A DNA stretch of 64,000 nucleotides from Parasphingorhabdus litoris DSM 22379. GTDB lineage: Bacteria; Pseudomonadota; Alphaproteobacteria; Sphingomonadales; Sphingomonadaceae. Position 1 is the stretch's first letter. The number at the start of each line of letters is the position of its first letter. A program made the position numbers and the translations under genes. The stretch covers positions 2,604,001-2,668,000 of the forward strand of contig NZ_CP086727.1 of NCBI RefSeq assembly GCF_020906275.1, given 5' to 3'. Below are positions 50,046-57,559 of this stretch, one piece after another. The notes under the pieces are model-generated. The model had not been told where the DNA came from. It did not search any database and was given only the letters and a program-made list of their open reading frames with translations.

Positions 50046-50672
50046 TTGGAAAATGCATTAGAAAAGCTGTTTGAGCTTACAGGCCAGATAGCTAAAGAGG
50101 GCGTCTCGCTAGTACCCAGAGTGGTACCGGCAGACGCCCCTTTCGTTCAATATCAACATTATCCAAAAGGCGACTGTGTTGCACCCGGCAACAAGTCTCG
50201 CTGGTTTTACCATGCGCACAAGCCTGAGGAGAGGGAAGAGGGCGAGCACGGCCATTTCCACATGTTCCTGCCGCTCGACATGTTCAAAGGCGTCGATGCG
50301 CTTTATGAACCGCCTAAGAAATTGCCCAATGGCAAACCGACCCAAGGCGTCGTCCATTTTGGCGCGCTCAGCTTTGGTCTGGACGGCATGCCGCTTAGCT
50401 GGTTCACGACCAACTATTGGGTCACCTATGAATATTTCATGCCCGCCGATGCGATTGCATCGCGGCTCAAGCTCTTTTCCATGAAAAAAGCACCGGGCGA
50501 TCCCCTGGTCAACGACTGGCTCACCGCCGCTGTTGCCGTTTTCCATGATCCGATTATCGAGATGCTCGAAGATCGCGACAAGCTGCTAGCCGAGAAAAAA
50601 GCAGAATTGGGCGACGCCGTTTTCGAAAATAAATCGGTTGAGATCATGTCACGCAAAGCCTTCGACTTATAG
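50046..50672 (+). CDS. His-rich protein of unknown function, partner of the Cys lipoprotein
   Basis: 208 aa from a TTG start at 50046; the upstream stop in frame is at 50031 and no better start exists until well inside. No signal peptide, so cytoplasmic. Residues 54-72 contain YHAHKP and EHGHFHMF, giving His56, 58, 68, 70 and 72, a likely metal site, and HFGALSFGLDGMPLSWFTTN further on. I think it belongs to a recently named domain of unknown function (DUF6969), but I cannot confirm this. It starts 19 bases after the Cys-rich gene and overlaps the UdgX-type gene end by 6 bases (convergent). No SD is seen. Confidence 0.7.
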   Translation: MENALEKLFELTGQIAKEGVSLVPRVVPADAPFVQYQHYPKGDCVAPGNKSRWFYHAHKPEEREEGEHGHFHMFLPLDMFKGVDALYEPPKKLPNGKPTQGVVHFGALSFGLDGMPLSWFTTNYWVTYEYFMPADAIASRLKLFSMKKAPGDPLVNDWLTAAVAVFHDPIIEMLEDRDKLLAEKKAELGDAVFENKSVEIMSRKAFDL

Positions 50673-52187
50673 GTCAAACGCCAAGCATTTTAGCCATTGC
50701 TCCGCCATTATACCGTTGATATCCGGCGTAGCCGCAAACGCAGCCGCTTTTCTGAGATCACGCACCAACTTATCATATTCAATATCCTGACCGGCCGCAT
50801 CCGGGATTCTCAGAATATAAGAGGGATGAACGGTAACAAGCAGATGTCGGTTCGCTGCAAGCGGTAAAATAGCACCTCGCGTCCGGGAGATGGAAAGCGA
50901 GCGCCCGGTAAGGGCTCTTACCGCCGTTGCTCCCAACGCCAGTATGATTCTGGGCTTTATCAGCTTAGTCTCCTGCTCCAACCACCACCGATAATATTTA
51001 ATATCGGCCGGTGACGGGGTCTGATGAATTCGTCGCTTTCCGTGCTGTACATATTTGAAACGCTTTACGGCATTTGTAAGATACAGATGCTTCCGATCGA
51101 TAGCCGCATCACCAAGCGCACGATCCAGCAATTCTCCGGCCGGGCCAATAAAGGGGCGCCCTCGCCTATCTTCCTGATCGCCTGGCTGCTCTCCGACAAC
51201 AACGATGCCACAGTCAGCTCGCCCCTCACCCAATACCGCTTGCACGGAGAAATTATCACCATAATCGGCTGTGCGAACCGCCATTTCTTTGTTCAACTCG
51301 CTCAGCGAATCCGGTGTCCAATGCCCTTCCTCAACGGCTTGGCCTGTCAAGGCGCTGATATCCGTTTCTCGATCCAGCATTTTTTGAACCTGACTGCCGG
51401 ATTGTCGCACCAAAGACGGAATCAGCTCAGCTTCCGGTAAGTTATGCCAGTATTTCATAGGCATTTCTGATTTCATGGCCTGTGTTTTCAACCGCGCCGG
51501 GTTGAATATATTGCGATAATAGGACCGCCATTCTTCTTCGATCACATCTTCCTGCGCAAAATCCTGTTTGCAACCACCGGCACCGGAGATAAGATTTTCT
51601 CCGTCCCAGGCAATGCTGGCATCCGGCGAAGCGATGATCCAGTCCATCCCGGTAAAACGATTGCGAAAAAAGGGACCAACCGCTTCCACAATATGATGTT
51701 CAGGTTCAAACCATGCGATAAATTGCTCCCGGTTTCCTCGTGTTCCTACTTTACGAAACCGAACAAAGGCATGCATCTTGTGGATATCCCGCCGCACGGA
51801 TTTCTCGTAACTCTGGAGCTTCCGAACATCGGCGTCCGCAGGATTGCGATAAAGCTTCGGTGTCTTTTGCATTCGAAAAAGCAATCGATAAGCGAGCGCG
51901 AACCGGTCTTCGTTCTTATGCAATAGCGCGGTATTGATAAGCTGCAAGAAAGCCCTATCAATCCTGATTTCCGAAGATGGGCGGTTGGCTGGCCGCGCTT
52001 GTTGATGCGTTACCTCTCCAAAGTCGAGTTCACCCATTCCAGCGCGATTCCTCACTGACCAAACCAGCTGACCGGGTTCTGTTCCGCGTTGAATCATCGC
52101 ACGCGCTTGATCGCGCCAACCTTGGATATCGGTCTCGCTTTCCAAAACGATGCGATGCGTATCAGTCAGTGGCTGCATATTCCGCAT
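50667..52187 (-). CDS. TIGR03915/DUF4130-UdgX fusion, DNA repair protein
   Basis: 506 aa from the ATG at 52187, one base after the upstream stop; a TTG at 52199 is possible. Residues 1-240 match the DUF4130-type partner domain found with SAM DNA-repair proteins (AYRLLFRMQKTPKLYRNPAD, RNREQFIAWFEPEHHIVE). Residues ~310-495 are a family-4-like uracil-DNA glycosylase with GEQPGDQEDRRGRPFIGPAG and the UdgX-specific KRRIHQ loop, whose His (~388) can bond covalently to the uracil-derived abasic sugar in known UdgX. HPSYILRIPD is the C-terminal DNA-contact motif. Co-transcribed with the radical SAM gene. Confidence 0.9.
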   Translation of the reverse strand: MRNMQPLTDTHRIVLESETDIQGWRDQARAMIQRGTEPGQLVWSVRNRAGMGELDFGEVTHQQARPANRPSSEIRIDRAFLQLINTALLHKNEDRFALAYRLLFRMQKTPKLYRNPADADVRKLQSYEKSVRRDIHKMHAFVRFRKVGTRGNREQFIAWFEPEHHIVEAVGPFFRNRFTGMDWIIASPDASIAWDGENLISGAGGCKQDFAQEDVIEEEWRSYYRNIFNPARLKTQAMKSEMPMKYWHNLPEAELIPSLVRQSGSQVQKMLDRETDISALTGQAVEEGHWTPDSLSELNKEMAVRTADYGDNFSVQAVLGEGRADCGIVVVGEQPGDQEDRRGRPFIGPAGELLDRALGDAAIDRKHLYLTNAVKRFKYVQHGKRRIHQTPSPADIKYYRWWLEQETKLIKPRIILALGATAVRALTGRSLSISRTRGAILPLAANRHLLVTVHPSYILRIPDAAGQDIEYDKLVRDLRKAAAFAATPDINGIMAEQWLKCLAFDL

Positions 52188-52188
52188 A

Positions 52189-53430
52189 TCAGACGGCAAA
52201 CAGATTCAGTTGCTCTGCCGGCGGTTTCAAACGATCATATAAATTGAGCGAGTCCAATTGTTTGCCCGGATGCCAGTCCGTCGCCACGACAAATGGCAGG
52301 ATTTTCTTCACAGACTGACAGATGCGTTCCAAATCCTGCAACCGCAGTGCAGAGAACCGCCGCGCGCGCAAAATCTTGCCCACCCCCGTGGTACCAAGCC
52401 CAGGGACCCGCAACAGGCTCTCCTTATCTGCCAAGTTGACATTGACCGGAAATTTATCGCGATTTTGTAGAGCCCAGGCCAGTTTGGGATCTATTGTAAG
52501 ATCCAGATGTCCGTGGTTCGCTCCGGTCATAATATCGGCAACCGAAAAGCCGTAGAAACGCAACAGCCAGTCCGCCTGATAGAGCCGGTGCTCACGCAGC
52601 AATGGCGGCGACTTTAGGGGCAGTCCACCGCTTGCATCGGGTATCGGGCTGAATGCAGAATAATAGACCCGCTTCAGACCGTAACGACCATAGAGACCGC
52701 TGCTTGTCGTCAATATCTTCCCATCATCAGAAGGGTCCGCGCCAATGATCATCTGTGTGCTGTGCCCGCCAGGCGAAAAAACAGGCGCCTTTCGAGACGT
52801 CTTACGCTCTGCCTTCGCTTCGCCTATCCGCTTGCCCAATCCGGCCATGGTTTTGCGGATCAATGTTCCGCTTTTTTCCGGAGCCAATCGCGCGATGGAT
52901 TTGTCATCCGGCAATTCGATATTGATTGATAGCCGATCTGCATAGCGACCAGCCTCTTTCAGCAGTTCAGAATCCGCTTCCGGAATTGTCTTGAGATGTA
53001 TATAGCCGCCAAAACGATGCACCTTGCGCAGGCGCCGCGCCACCTCGACCAATTGCTCCATCGTGTAGTCAGGGCTGCGAATAATCCCCGATGATAGGAA
53101 CAAGCCTTCAATATAATTGCGCTTGTAAAAATCGAGTGTCAGATCGACCACGTCCTGAACGGTGAAAGCAGCCCTTCGAACGTTGCTGGATGACCTGTTG
53201 ACGCAATAGAGGCAATCAAACATGCAATAGTTGGTCAACAATATTTTGAGCAAGGATATGCAGCGGCCATCTGGCGCATAGCTGTGACAGATGCCCATAC
53301 CGCCCGTAGAACCGATACCTCCCGTTTTTCGTGAATTACGCTTGGTGGATCCACTGGATGCGCAAGAGGCATCATATTTCGCGGCGTCGGCCAATATGGC
53401 GAGTTTTTGCGTTCTAGAGAGCTTTGACAT
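52189..53430 (-). CDS. Radical SAM protein, putative DNA modification/repair (TIGR03916 type)
   Basis: 413 aa. Radical SAM cluster-binding TNYCMFDCLYCVNR (Cys69, 73, 76, the CxxxCxxC form), preceded by GICHSYAPDGRC. The barrel follows, and a C-terminal helix-hairpin-helix DNA-binding motif (LLRVPGLGTTGVGKILRARR). This family is known to be next to UdgX/DUF4130 genes and is thought to act on damaged DNA, though the reaction is not shown. An SOS box lies 19 bases upstream of the ATG. Confidence 0.9.
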   Translation of the reverse strand: MSKLSRTQKLAILADAAKYDASCASSGSTKRNSRKTGGIGSTGGMGICHSYAPDGRCISLLKILLTNYCMFDCLYCVNRSSSNVRRAAFTVQDVVDLTLDFYKRNYIEGLFLSSGIIRSPDYTMEQLVEVARRLRKVHRFGGYIHLKTIPEADSELLKEAGRYADRLSINIELPDDKSIARLAPEKSGTLIRKTMAGLGKRIGEAKAERKTSRKAPVFSPGGHSTQMIIGADPSDDGKILTTSSGLYGRYGLKRVYYSAFSPIPDASGGLPLKSPPLLREHRLYQADWLLRFYGFSVADIMTGANHGHLDLTIDPKLAWALQNRDKFPVNVNLADKESLLRVPGLGTTGVGKILRARRFSALRLQDLERICQSVKKILPFVVATDWHPGKQLDSLNLYDRLKPPAEQLNLFAV

Positions 53431-53448
53431 GATCTACTCATATCAAAT

Positions 53449-53463
53449 GTTCTATTTTTGTTC
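53449..53463. promoter_or_regulatory. SOS (LexA) box of the alphaproteobacterial type
   Basis: GTTC-TATTTTT-GTTC on the plus strand is an exact match to the direct repeat GTTC-N7-GTTC recognised by alphaproteobacterial LexA. It lies 19-33 bases upstream of the radical SAM start codon (53430, minus), in the 101-base gap before it, so the repair operon is probably DNA-damage-inducible. Confidence 0.72.
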
Positions 53464-53531
53464 TATATTAATTTGCAATCATTTGCACATTTTGTGGCCG
53501 ATACCCTCGCTCAAACCGGTTAACAACGCAG

Positions 53532-55001
53532 CTATTCCGCCTCGGTGCTGAGGCCCAGCTGCGGAATACCAATTGACCGTCTTCCGCCAAAGTCTGCACG
53601 GACCACGACAGCACCTTGCTTTTCCATATATTCGATCAACCTGCGGACGCGGCCTGGAGAACGCGTACCATACGCTCGGCCTAGCGCTTCGTCATCTGGA
53701 CAAGGACTGCCTTCCATGGCAGCGCGCGCGATTTGCAAGAATGGCGCGGCCATATCCTCGGGCAAATGTTCAGCGGCTTTCAGGATTTCAGCCCAACGTG
53801 GTTCGGTAGGATCGACTATTCCTCCTTTTGCCAGAGCAAAGCGACGCCGAAACTCAGCCAGTTCCAATGGCACTTTGGCAAGCTGTTGCATGCGGCATCG
53901 AACCGAGAAATCCTGATAAAGCAAAGCATCGGGCTGATAGGCGCTGTTAGTATCAGCCAGCATTTCCTGCAAAACATCAGCAATAATTGCTTCAACATCA
54001 GGTCTGTCAGACGCTTCTACATCACCCTCATCATCTATTGCCGTTGCGGCTTCGATGGCGGGCTCAGGCGAAGCAATCTGGCGCATCAACTCCTCTGCGG
54101 CCACTGGCTCCGGCTCCGGTTCATACTGCACGGGTGCCGGATCCGTTTCCATTTCTGCAAAAAGCATGGACCGCAAATTCTCCGGCTCAGCCTCGGGCAT
54201 CGGCAAAAGACTGTGCGTTCCCATACGCGCACTCGTTTTCGTTGGGCCGATTTTCATGGAAATTGGCCGCCGCGATATGGCAGGACCGAGGCCTAGAAAA
54301 CATCCGCGCTCCAAATCCCTGATCCGCTCGGCTTGCCGGCGTTCCATACCCAATAAATCAGCGGCACGGGCCATATCGATATCCAGAAACGTGCGTCCCA
54401 TCAGGAAGTTGCTGGCCTCTGCGGCGACATTTTTTGCTAATTTCGCAAGTCTTTGAGTCGCGATGGCACCGGCAAGACCCCGTTTACGTCCGCGGCACAT
54501 TAAATTGGTCATGGCGCCAAGACTGGCTCGGCGCACGGCATCCGGCACATCACCGGACACCGCAGGAGCAAACATTTGCGCTTCATCGACCACAACCAAC
54601 GCAGGATACCAATGGTCGCGCGGCGCATCGAACATCGCATTTAAGAAAGTCGCTGCGCAAGTCATTTGCGCCTCAAGCTCCAGGACCTCCAAATTCAATA
54701 TGATCGAAGCACGATGCTCTCTTATGCGCGCGCCCATTGTTTCAATTTCGCGTTCATTATAGTCTCCGGCATCGATAACGACATGATTATAGGCATCAGC
54801 CAAAGTGGCGAAATCACCTTCGGGATCGATGATGACCTGCTGAACAAGATGCGCGCTTTCTTCAAGCAAACGGCGTAGAAGGTGGGATTTTCCGGACCCC
54901 GAATTGCCTTGCACCAGAAGCCGCGTCGCCAGCAGCTCTTCGATGTTAATATGCACGGATTGCCCCGTGTCATCTCTTCCAATTTCTATACCGGCGTTCA
55001 C
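53532..55001 (-). CDS. HerA-like ATPase/helicase (DUF87)
   Basis: 489 aa. HerA/FtsK-type P-loop ATPase: Walker A VQGNSGSGKSHLLRRLLEES (residues ~30-49), Walker B YPALVVVDEAQMF and a GRKRGLAGAIATQRLAKLAK sensor region. The acidic linker at ~285-345 and the C-terminal helical region ending in a winged-helix-like YGTRSPGRVRRLIEYMEKQG set it apart from short HerA. It may act in DNA-end processing or chromosome transactions. It is the same strand as the repair operon but has its own start region; divergent from the small gene at 55111. Confidence 0.85.
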   Translation of the reverse strand: MNAGIEIGRDDTGQSVHINIEELLATRLLVQGNSGSGKSHLLRRLLEESAHLVQQVIIDPEGDFATLADAYNHVVIDAGDYNEREIETMGARIREHRASIILNLEVLELEAQMTCAATFLNAMFDAPRDHWYPALVVVDEAQMFAPAVSGDVPDAVRRASLGAMTNLMCRGRKRGLAGAIATQRLAKLAKNVAAEASNFLMGRTFLDIDMARAADLLGMERRQAERIRDLERGCFLGLGPAISRRPISMKIGPTKTSARMGTHSLLPMPEAEPENLRSMLFAEMETDPAPVQYEPEPEPVAAEELMRQIASPEPAIEAATAIDDEGDVEASDRPDVEAIIADVLQEMLADTNSAYQPDALLYQDFSVRCRMQQLAKVPLELAEFRRRFALAKGGIVDPTEPRWAEILKAAEHLPEDMAAPFLQIARAAMEGSPCPDDEALGRAYGTRSPGRVRRLIEYMEKQGAVVVRADFGGRRSIGIPQLGLSTEAE

Positions 55002-55110
55002 GTGCTCGCCCTACCGAGAAGGGTCTGGCCTTGCAACCGATGGAACAGACCCAGCCAAATAAATTGCGACTTTGTTGCGAATAAACTGGGGATAGATTAG
55101 GGCAAGCCCG

Positions 55111-55371
55111 ATGGACTTTGATGATCAATTGCAGCGCTATTTCGGCACCACAGACCTCTCCACCGTACAAGCAGAGGCCTTGAATGCCGGGCTTGAACGG
55201 ATGCGCGTTGATTTGGGATTGGAAACCGACCGTGGTCGGCGCTTCGCTTTATGGGCTGTCCTGTACATGCTTGGATCTGCACCAGATCTCGACAGCAGTT
55301 TCGAGGACGAGGCCGATCGCAACACGGCGCGTGACTTCATGGATTTAATGGACCGCGCCCAGGAAAACTGA
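55111..55371 (+). CDS. Small conserved protein of unknown function
   Basis: 86 aa, acidic (many Asp, Glu), helical, no signal peptide or membrane segment. Contains RYFGTTDLSTVQAEALNAGL and RRFALWAVLYMLGSAPDLDS. I recognise no domain. The start is chosen at the only ATG in a good place. Divergent from the HerA-like gene with 109 bases between starts, so the two may share regulation; codon use fits the genome. Confidence 0.68.
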   Translation: MDFDDQLQRYFGTTDLSTVQAEALNAGLERMRVDLGLETDRGRRFALWAVLYMLGSAPDLDSSFEDEADRNTARDFMDLMDRAQEN

Positions 55372-55511
55372 TTGCCCCGGTGCCAGTAGACACAGTCAGA
55401 CCGATCAACTTCGACATAAATAGGGATCATTACGGATAACCGAACTGAGTGCCAGGGACCATATTTGCGGGATCACTCCTTCCCCACAACTTGATCCAGA
55501 GGAAATCCGCT

Positions 55512-56099
55512 ATGTCAGTTTCGATAAAAGACGCAACAACAACACATTATGATGGAAGCCATGATCTAATCCTGAGCGAAAATGTCCCGCTTACCACCAA
55601 TAGCGGCTTTGAATTTCATGTGCGCCCGGTTCATCCTGACGACAAAGAAGCCCTGAAGGAATTTTTCGCCAAGGTTTCCAAGGAAGACCTACGCTTTCGC
55701 TTTTTGTCAGCAATGCCAAAAGTCAGTGATTCAATTCTCGACGATATGATCAATGTCGATCATGATCATAAGGAGGACTATATCGCCCTCGACATTGATG
55801 ACAAAACCATCATCGCCAGTGCCATGATTGGAGCCAATACCGATCGCTCAGAGGCAGAAGTCGCGATTGTCACACGCTCTGATTATAAACATCGCGGTAT
55901 GAGTTGGACGTTCCTGGAATATGTTACCAACGAAGCAAGGCGAAGCGGTATCAAGAAGCTGCAATCTATAGAAAGCCGGGATAATCACGAGGCCATCGAA
56001 CTGGAACGCGAAATGGGCTTTACGGCCAAAAGCTATCCTGGTGATGCGACGCTGATGTTGCTGGAATTCGATCTTACCACCAGCAAGACGGACGCCTGA
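55512..56099 (+). CDS. GNAT-family N-acetyltransferase
   Basis: 195 aa from the ATG at 55512, preceded by GAGGAAA; an in-frame upstream start at 55449 is not supported. GNAT fold with FHVRPVHPDDKEALKEFFAK, an acetyl-CoA pyrophosphate loop RSDYKHRGMSWTFLEYVTNE (the Q/RxxGxG/A-like part is weak), and SIESRDNHEAIELEREMGFT. It resembles the acetyltransferase domain next to Pat-type protein lysine acetylases. The substrate is unknown. A hairpin follows. Confidence 0.85.
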   Translation: MSVSIKDATTTHYDGSHDLILSENVPLTTNSGFEFHVRPVHPDDKEALKEFFAKVSKEDLRFRFLSAMPKVSDSILDDMINVDHDHKEDYIALDIDDKTIIASAMIGANTDRSEAEVAIVTRSDYKHRGMSWTFLEYVTNEARRSGIKKLQSIESRDNHEAIELEREMGFTAKSYPGDATLMLLEFDLTTSKTDA

Positions 56100-56120
56100 A
56101 CACAGGCAATCACCGACAAT

Positions 56121-56156
56121 GCCATCGGGGCTTGTCCAAAAGCACGTCCCGATGGC
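56121..56156 (+). terminator. Terminator-like stem-loop between convergent genes
   Basis: GCCATCGGG pairs with CCCGATGGC (9 bp) around an 18-base loop, followed by TTCTATT. It is 22 bases after the acetyltransferase stop and can end transcripts of that gene and perhaps the convergent one. Confidence 0.55.
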
Positions 56157-56171
56157 TTCTATTCAAGCATG

Positions 56172-56615
56172 TTATGCGTCGTGCTTTTCTAGCATCTTGG
56201 CCAAGGGTTCTGCCTCATGTGGGCCAAAAGCTTTGGCAATTTCGGCGAGTAACTTCTTGCTGGTATCGGATCGAAGATTTTGACGGATCACCCCCAACGC
56301 TCGTGGCGCGGCAACCAGCACAAGACCCACTTTGGAATCCCGCGCAATCTGGTCGATGCGCTCAGCAGCCTCCCGCGAGAAACGATCTTCGGCCTGTTGA
56401 TGCAGATCGGTCTGTTCATAAGCCCCTTTGCGCGGACTGGTACTTTGTGAGCTCCGACCAGGTCGGTCCGTGCCTAATTCGGACGATCGAGGTGATGGGT
56501 TTTGCTGCTCTTCAACAAGTTCCAGCACCGGTTTAAATGCTTCTCCAACATTGCGAAAAATAGACATTCTTGATCCATCGACAGCGACGATCAAACTACC
56601 ATTGCGTATTAGCAC
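56172..56615 (-). CDS. Host attachment (baeRF-like) protein
   Basis: 147 aa. Matches the small host-attachment family (AtsE-like) related to the eRF1 N-terminal fold: an N-terminal LIVAVDGSRMSIFRNVGEAF strand-helix, a Ser/Arg/Lys-rich low-complexity linker at ~40-75, and a C-terminal VGLVLVAAPRALGVIRQNL with a final LAKMLEKHDA. The name comes from a plant-attachment mutant in Agrobacterium; the biochemical role is unknown. In stress clusters it often lies near usp and hsp20 genes. 302 bases of non-coding sequence separate it from fixJ. Confidence 0.72.
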   Translation of the reverse strand: MLIRNGSLIVAVDGSRMSIFRNVGEAFKPVLELVEEQQNPSPRSSELGTDRPGRSSQSTSPRKGAYEQTDLHQQAEDRFSREAAERIDQIARDSKVGLVLVAAPRALGVIRQNLRSDTSKKLLAEIAKAFGPHEAEPLAKMLEKHDA

Positions 56616-56905
56616 ATTTTATTCCTGTATTTGGGTTCGGCTATATTTGCGTTTGTAAGCTTTACCATCAAATTCTACACACAGATACAGCCTGTTACAA
56701 ATTCTATTGCTATCACATCAAATTACGATGACTGGGGTCGTTGCTGCGATAGGTATTGTTACGGATAATGAACTAAATGTGCCCGATATCGAGGCCAAAC
56801 AGACCCAAAAGCCGTCCTCTCCGAACAAATACGTAAGGACACTGTGCATCGGTCATGGAAATGAGATTGTCTGGTTTTGGCCGGTTTTCAAACTCGCCAT
56901 CCGCA

Positions 56906-56919
56906 GACTTACGTAAGTC
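56906..56919. promoter_or_regulatory. TACGTA palindrome at the fixJ end, with a second copy upstream of the attachment gene
   Basis: GACTTACGTAAGTC (14-bp perfect palindrome) overlaps the fixJ stop. A second TACGTA is at 56830-56835, and the otherwise gene-free 302-base gap (56616-56917) holds no further strong signal. Both carry the TACGTA core also present at 59188 and 59198, so they are likely FixJ-type regulator sites for the minus-strand gene at 56172-56615. Confidence 0.45.
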
Positions 56920-57559
56920 AGTGCTGCACAGGCTTGGCAATGGCTGTTTCGCCAGCTTCGGCGGCAAATCCGATCCGTAGGGCTTCGGCGAGACTGCGGA
57001 CCCGCAATTTTTCCATCATGTTGGCACGATATATTTCCACGGTGCGCGGCGAAATACCGAGATCATAAGCAATCGTCTTGTTGGGATAGCCAGTCATCAA
57101 GCCGTCCAGTACATCACGCTCCCGCCCCGTCAGGCATGCGAGACGAACCTTTGCTTCAGACGAGGCCATTTCTTTAAGTTCGCTATTTTCGATACGCTCA
57201 AACGCTTCGTCCATCGCCGCTAGCAATGCTTCTTTTTCATATGGTTTTTCGAGGAAATTGATCGCCCCGGCGCGCATCGCCTGTACAGCGATTTCCACAT
57301 CGCCATGGCCCGTCAGGATGACCACTGGCATATCAATGCCTTCAGCAACCATGCGCTGCTGCACCTCAAGCCCATTCATTTCCGGCATGCGCACATCCAG
57401 CAATACACAGCCACGTTCAGCATTTTTCGCAAGCTTCAGGAAGGCAACGCCGGATTCCACCGGACGAACCTGAAATCCGGCATGGCGCAACATGAAAGCA
57501 GCAGAGCGGCGCACAGCGTCGTCGTCATCAACAATATAAACCAGGCGTTCTTCAAGCAT
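56918..57559 (-). CDS. fixJ: FixJ-type response regulator
   Basis: 213 aa. N-terminal receiver with DDDDAVRRSA, phospho-acceptor Asp55 in CVLLDVRMPEMNGLEVQQRM, and a Lys in FLEKPYEKEALLAAMDE. The C-terminal LuxR-type HTH has LACLTGRERDVLDGLMTGYP and IAYDLGISPRTVEIYRANMM, the FixJ/NarL DNA-binding helix. Overlaps the FixL stop by 8 bases. It should bind the TACGTA palindromes near its target promoters when phosphorylated under low oxygen. Confidence 0.92.
   Translation of the reverse strand: MLEERLVYIVDDDDAVRRSAAFMLRHAGFQVRPVESGVAFLKLAKNAERGCVLLDVRMPEMNGLEVQQRMVAEGIDMPVVILTGHGDVEIAVQAMRAGAINFLEKPYEKEALLAAMDEAFERIENSELKEMASSEAKVRLACLTGRERDVLDGLMTGYPNKTIAYDLGISPRTVEIYRANMMEKLRVRSLAEALRIGFAAEAGETAIAKPVQH

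Noticed and set aside
49723..50061. Long open frames on both strands over the Ala/Cys-rich gene (a Gln/His-rich frame on the minus strand and a Leu/Val-rich frame on the plus strand).
   Set aside because: They are shadows of the GCT/TGT codon repeat; only the frame at 49719-50027 has a ribosome site, signal peptide and lipobox.
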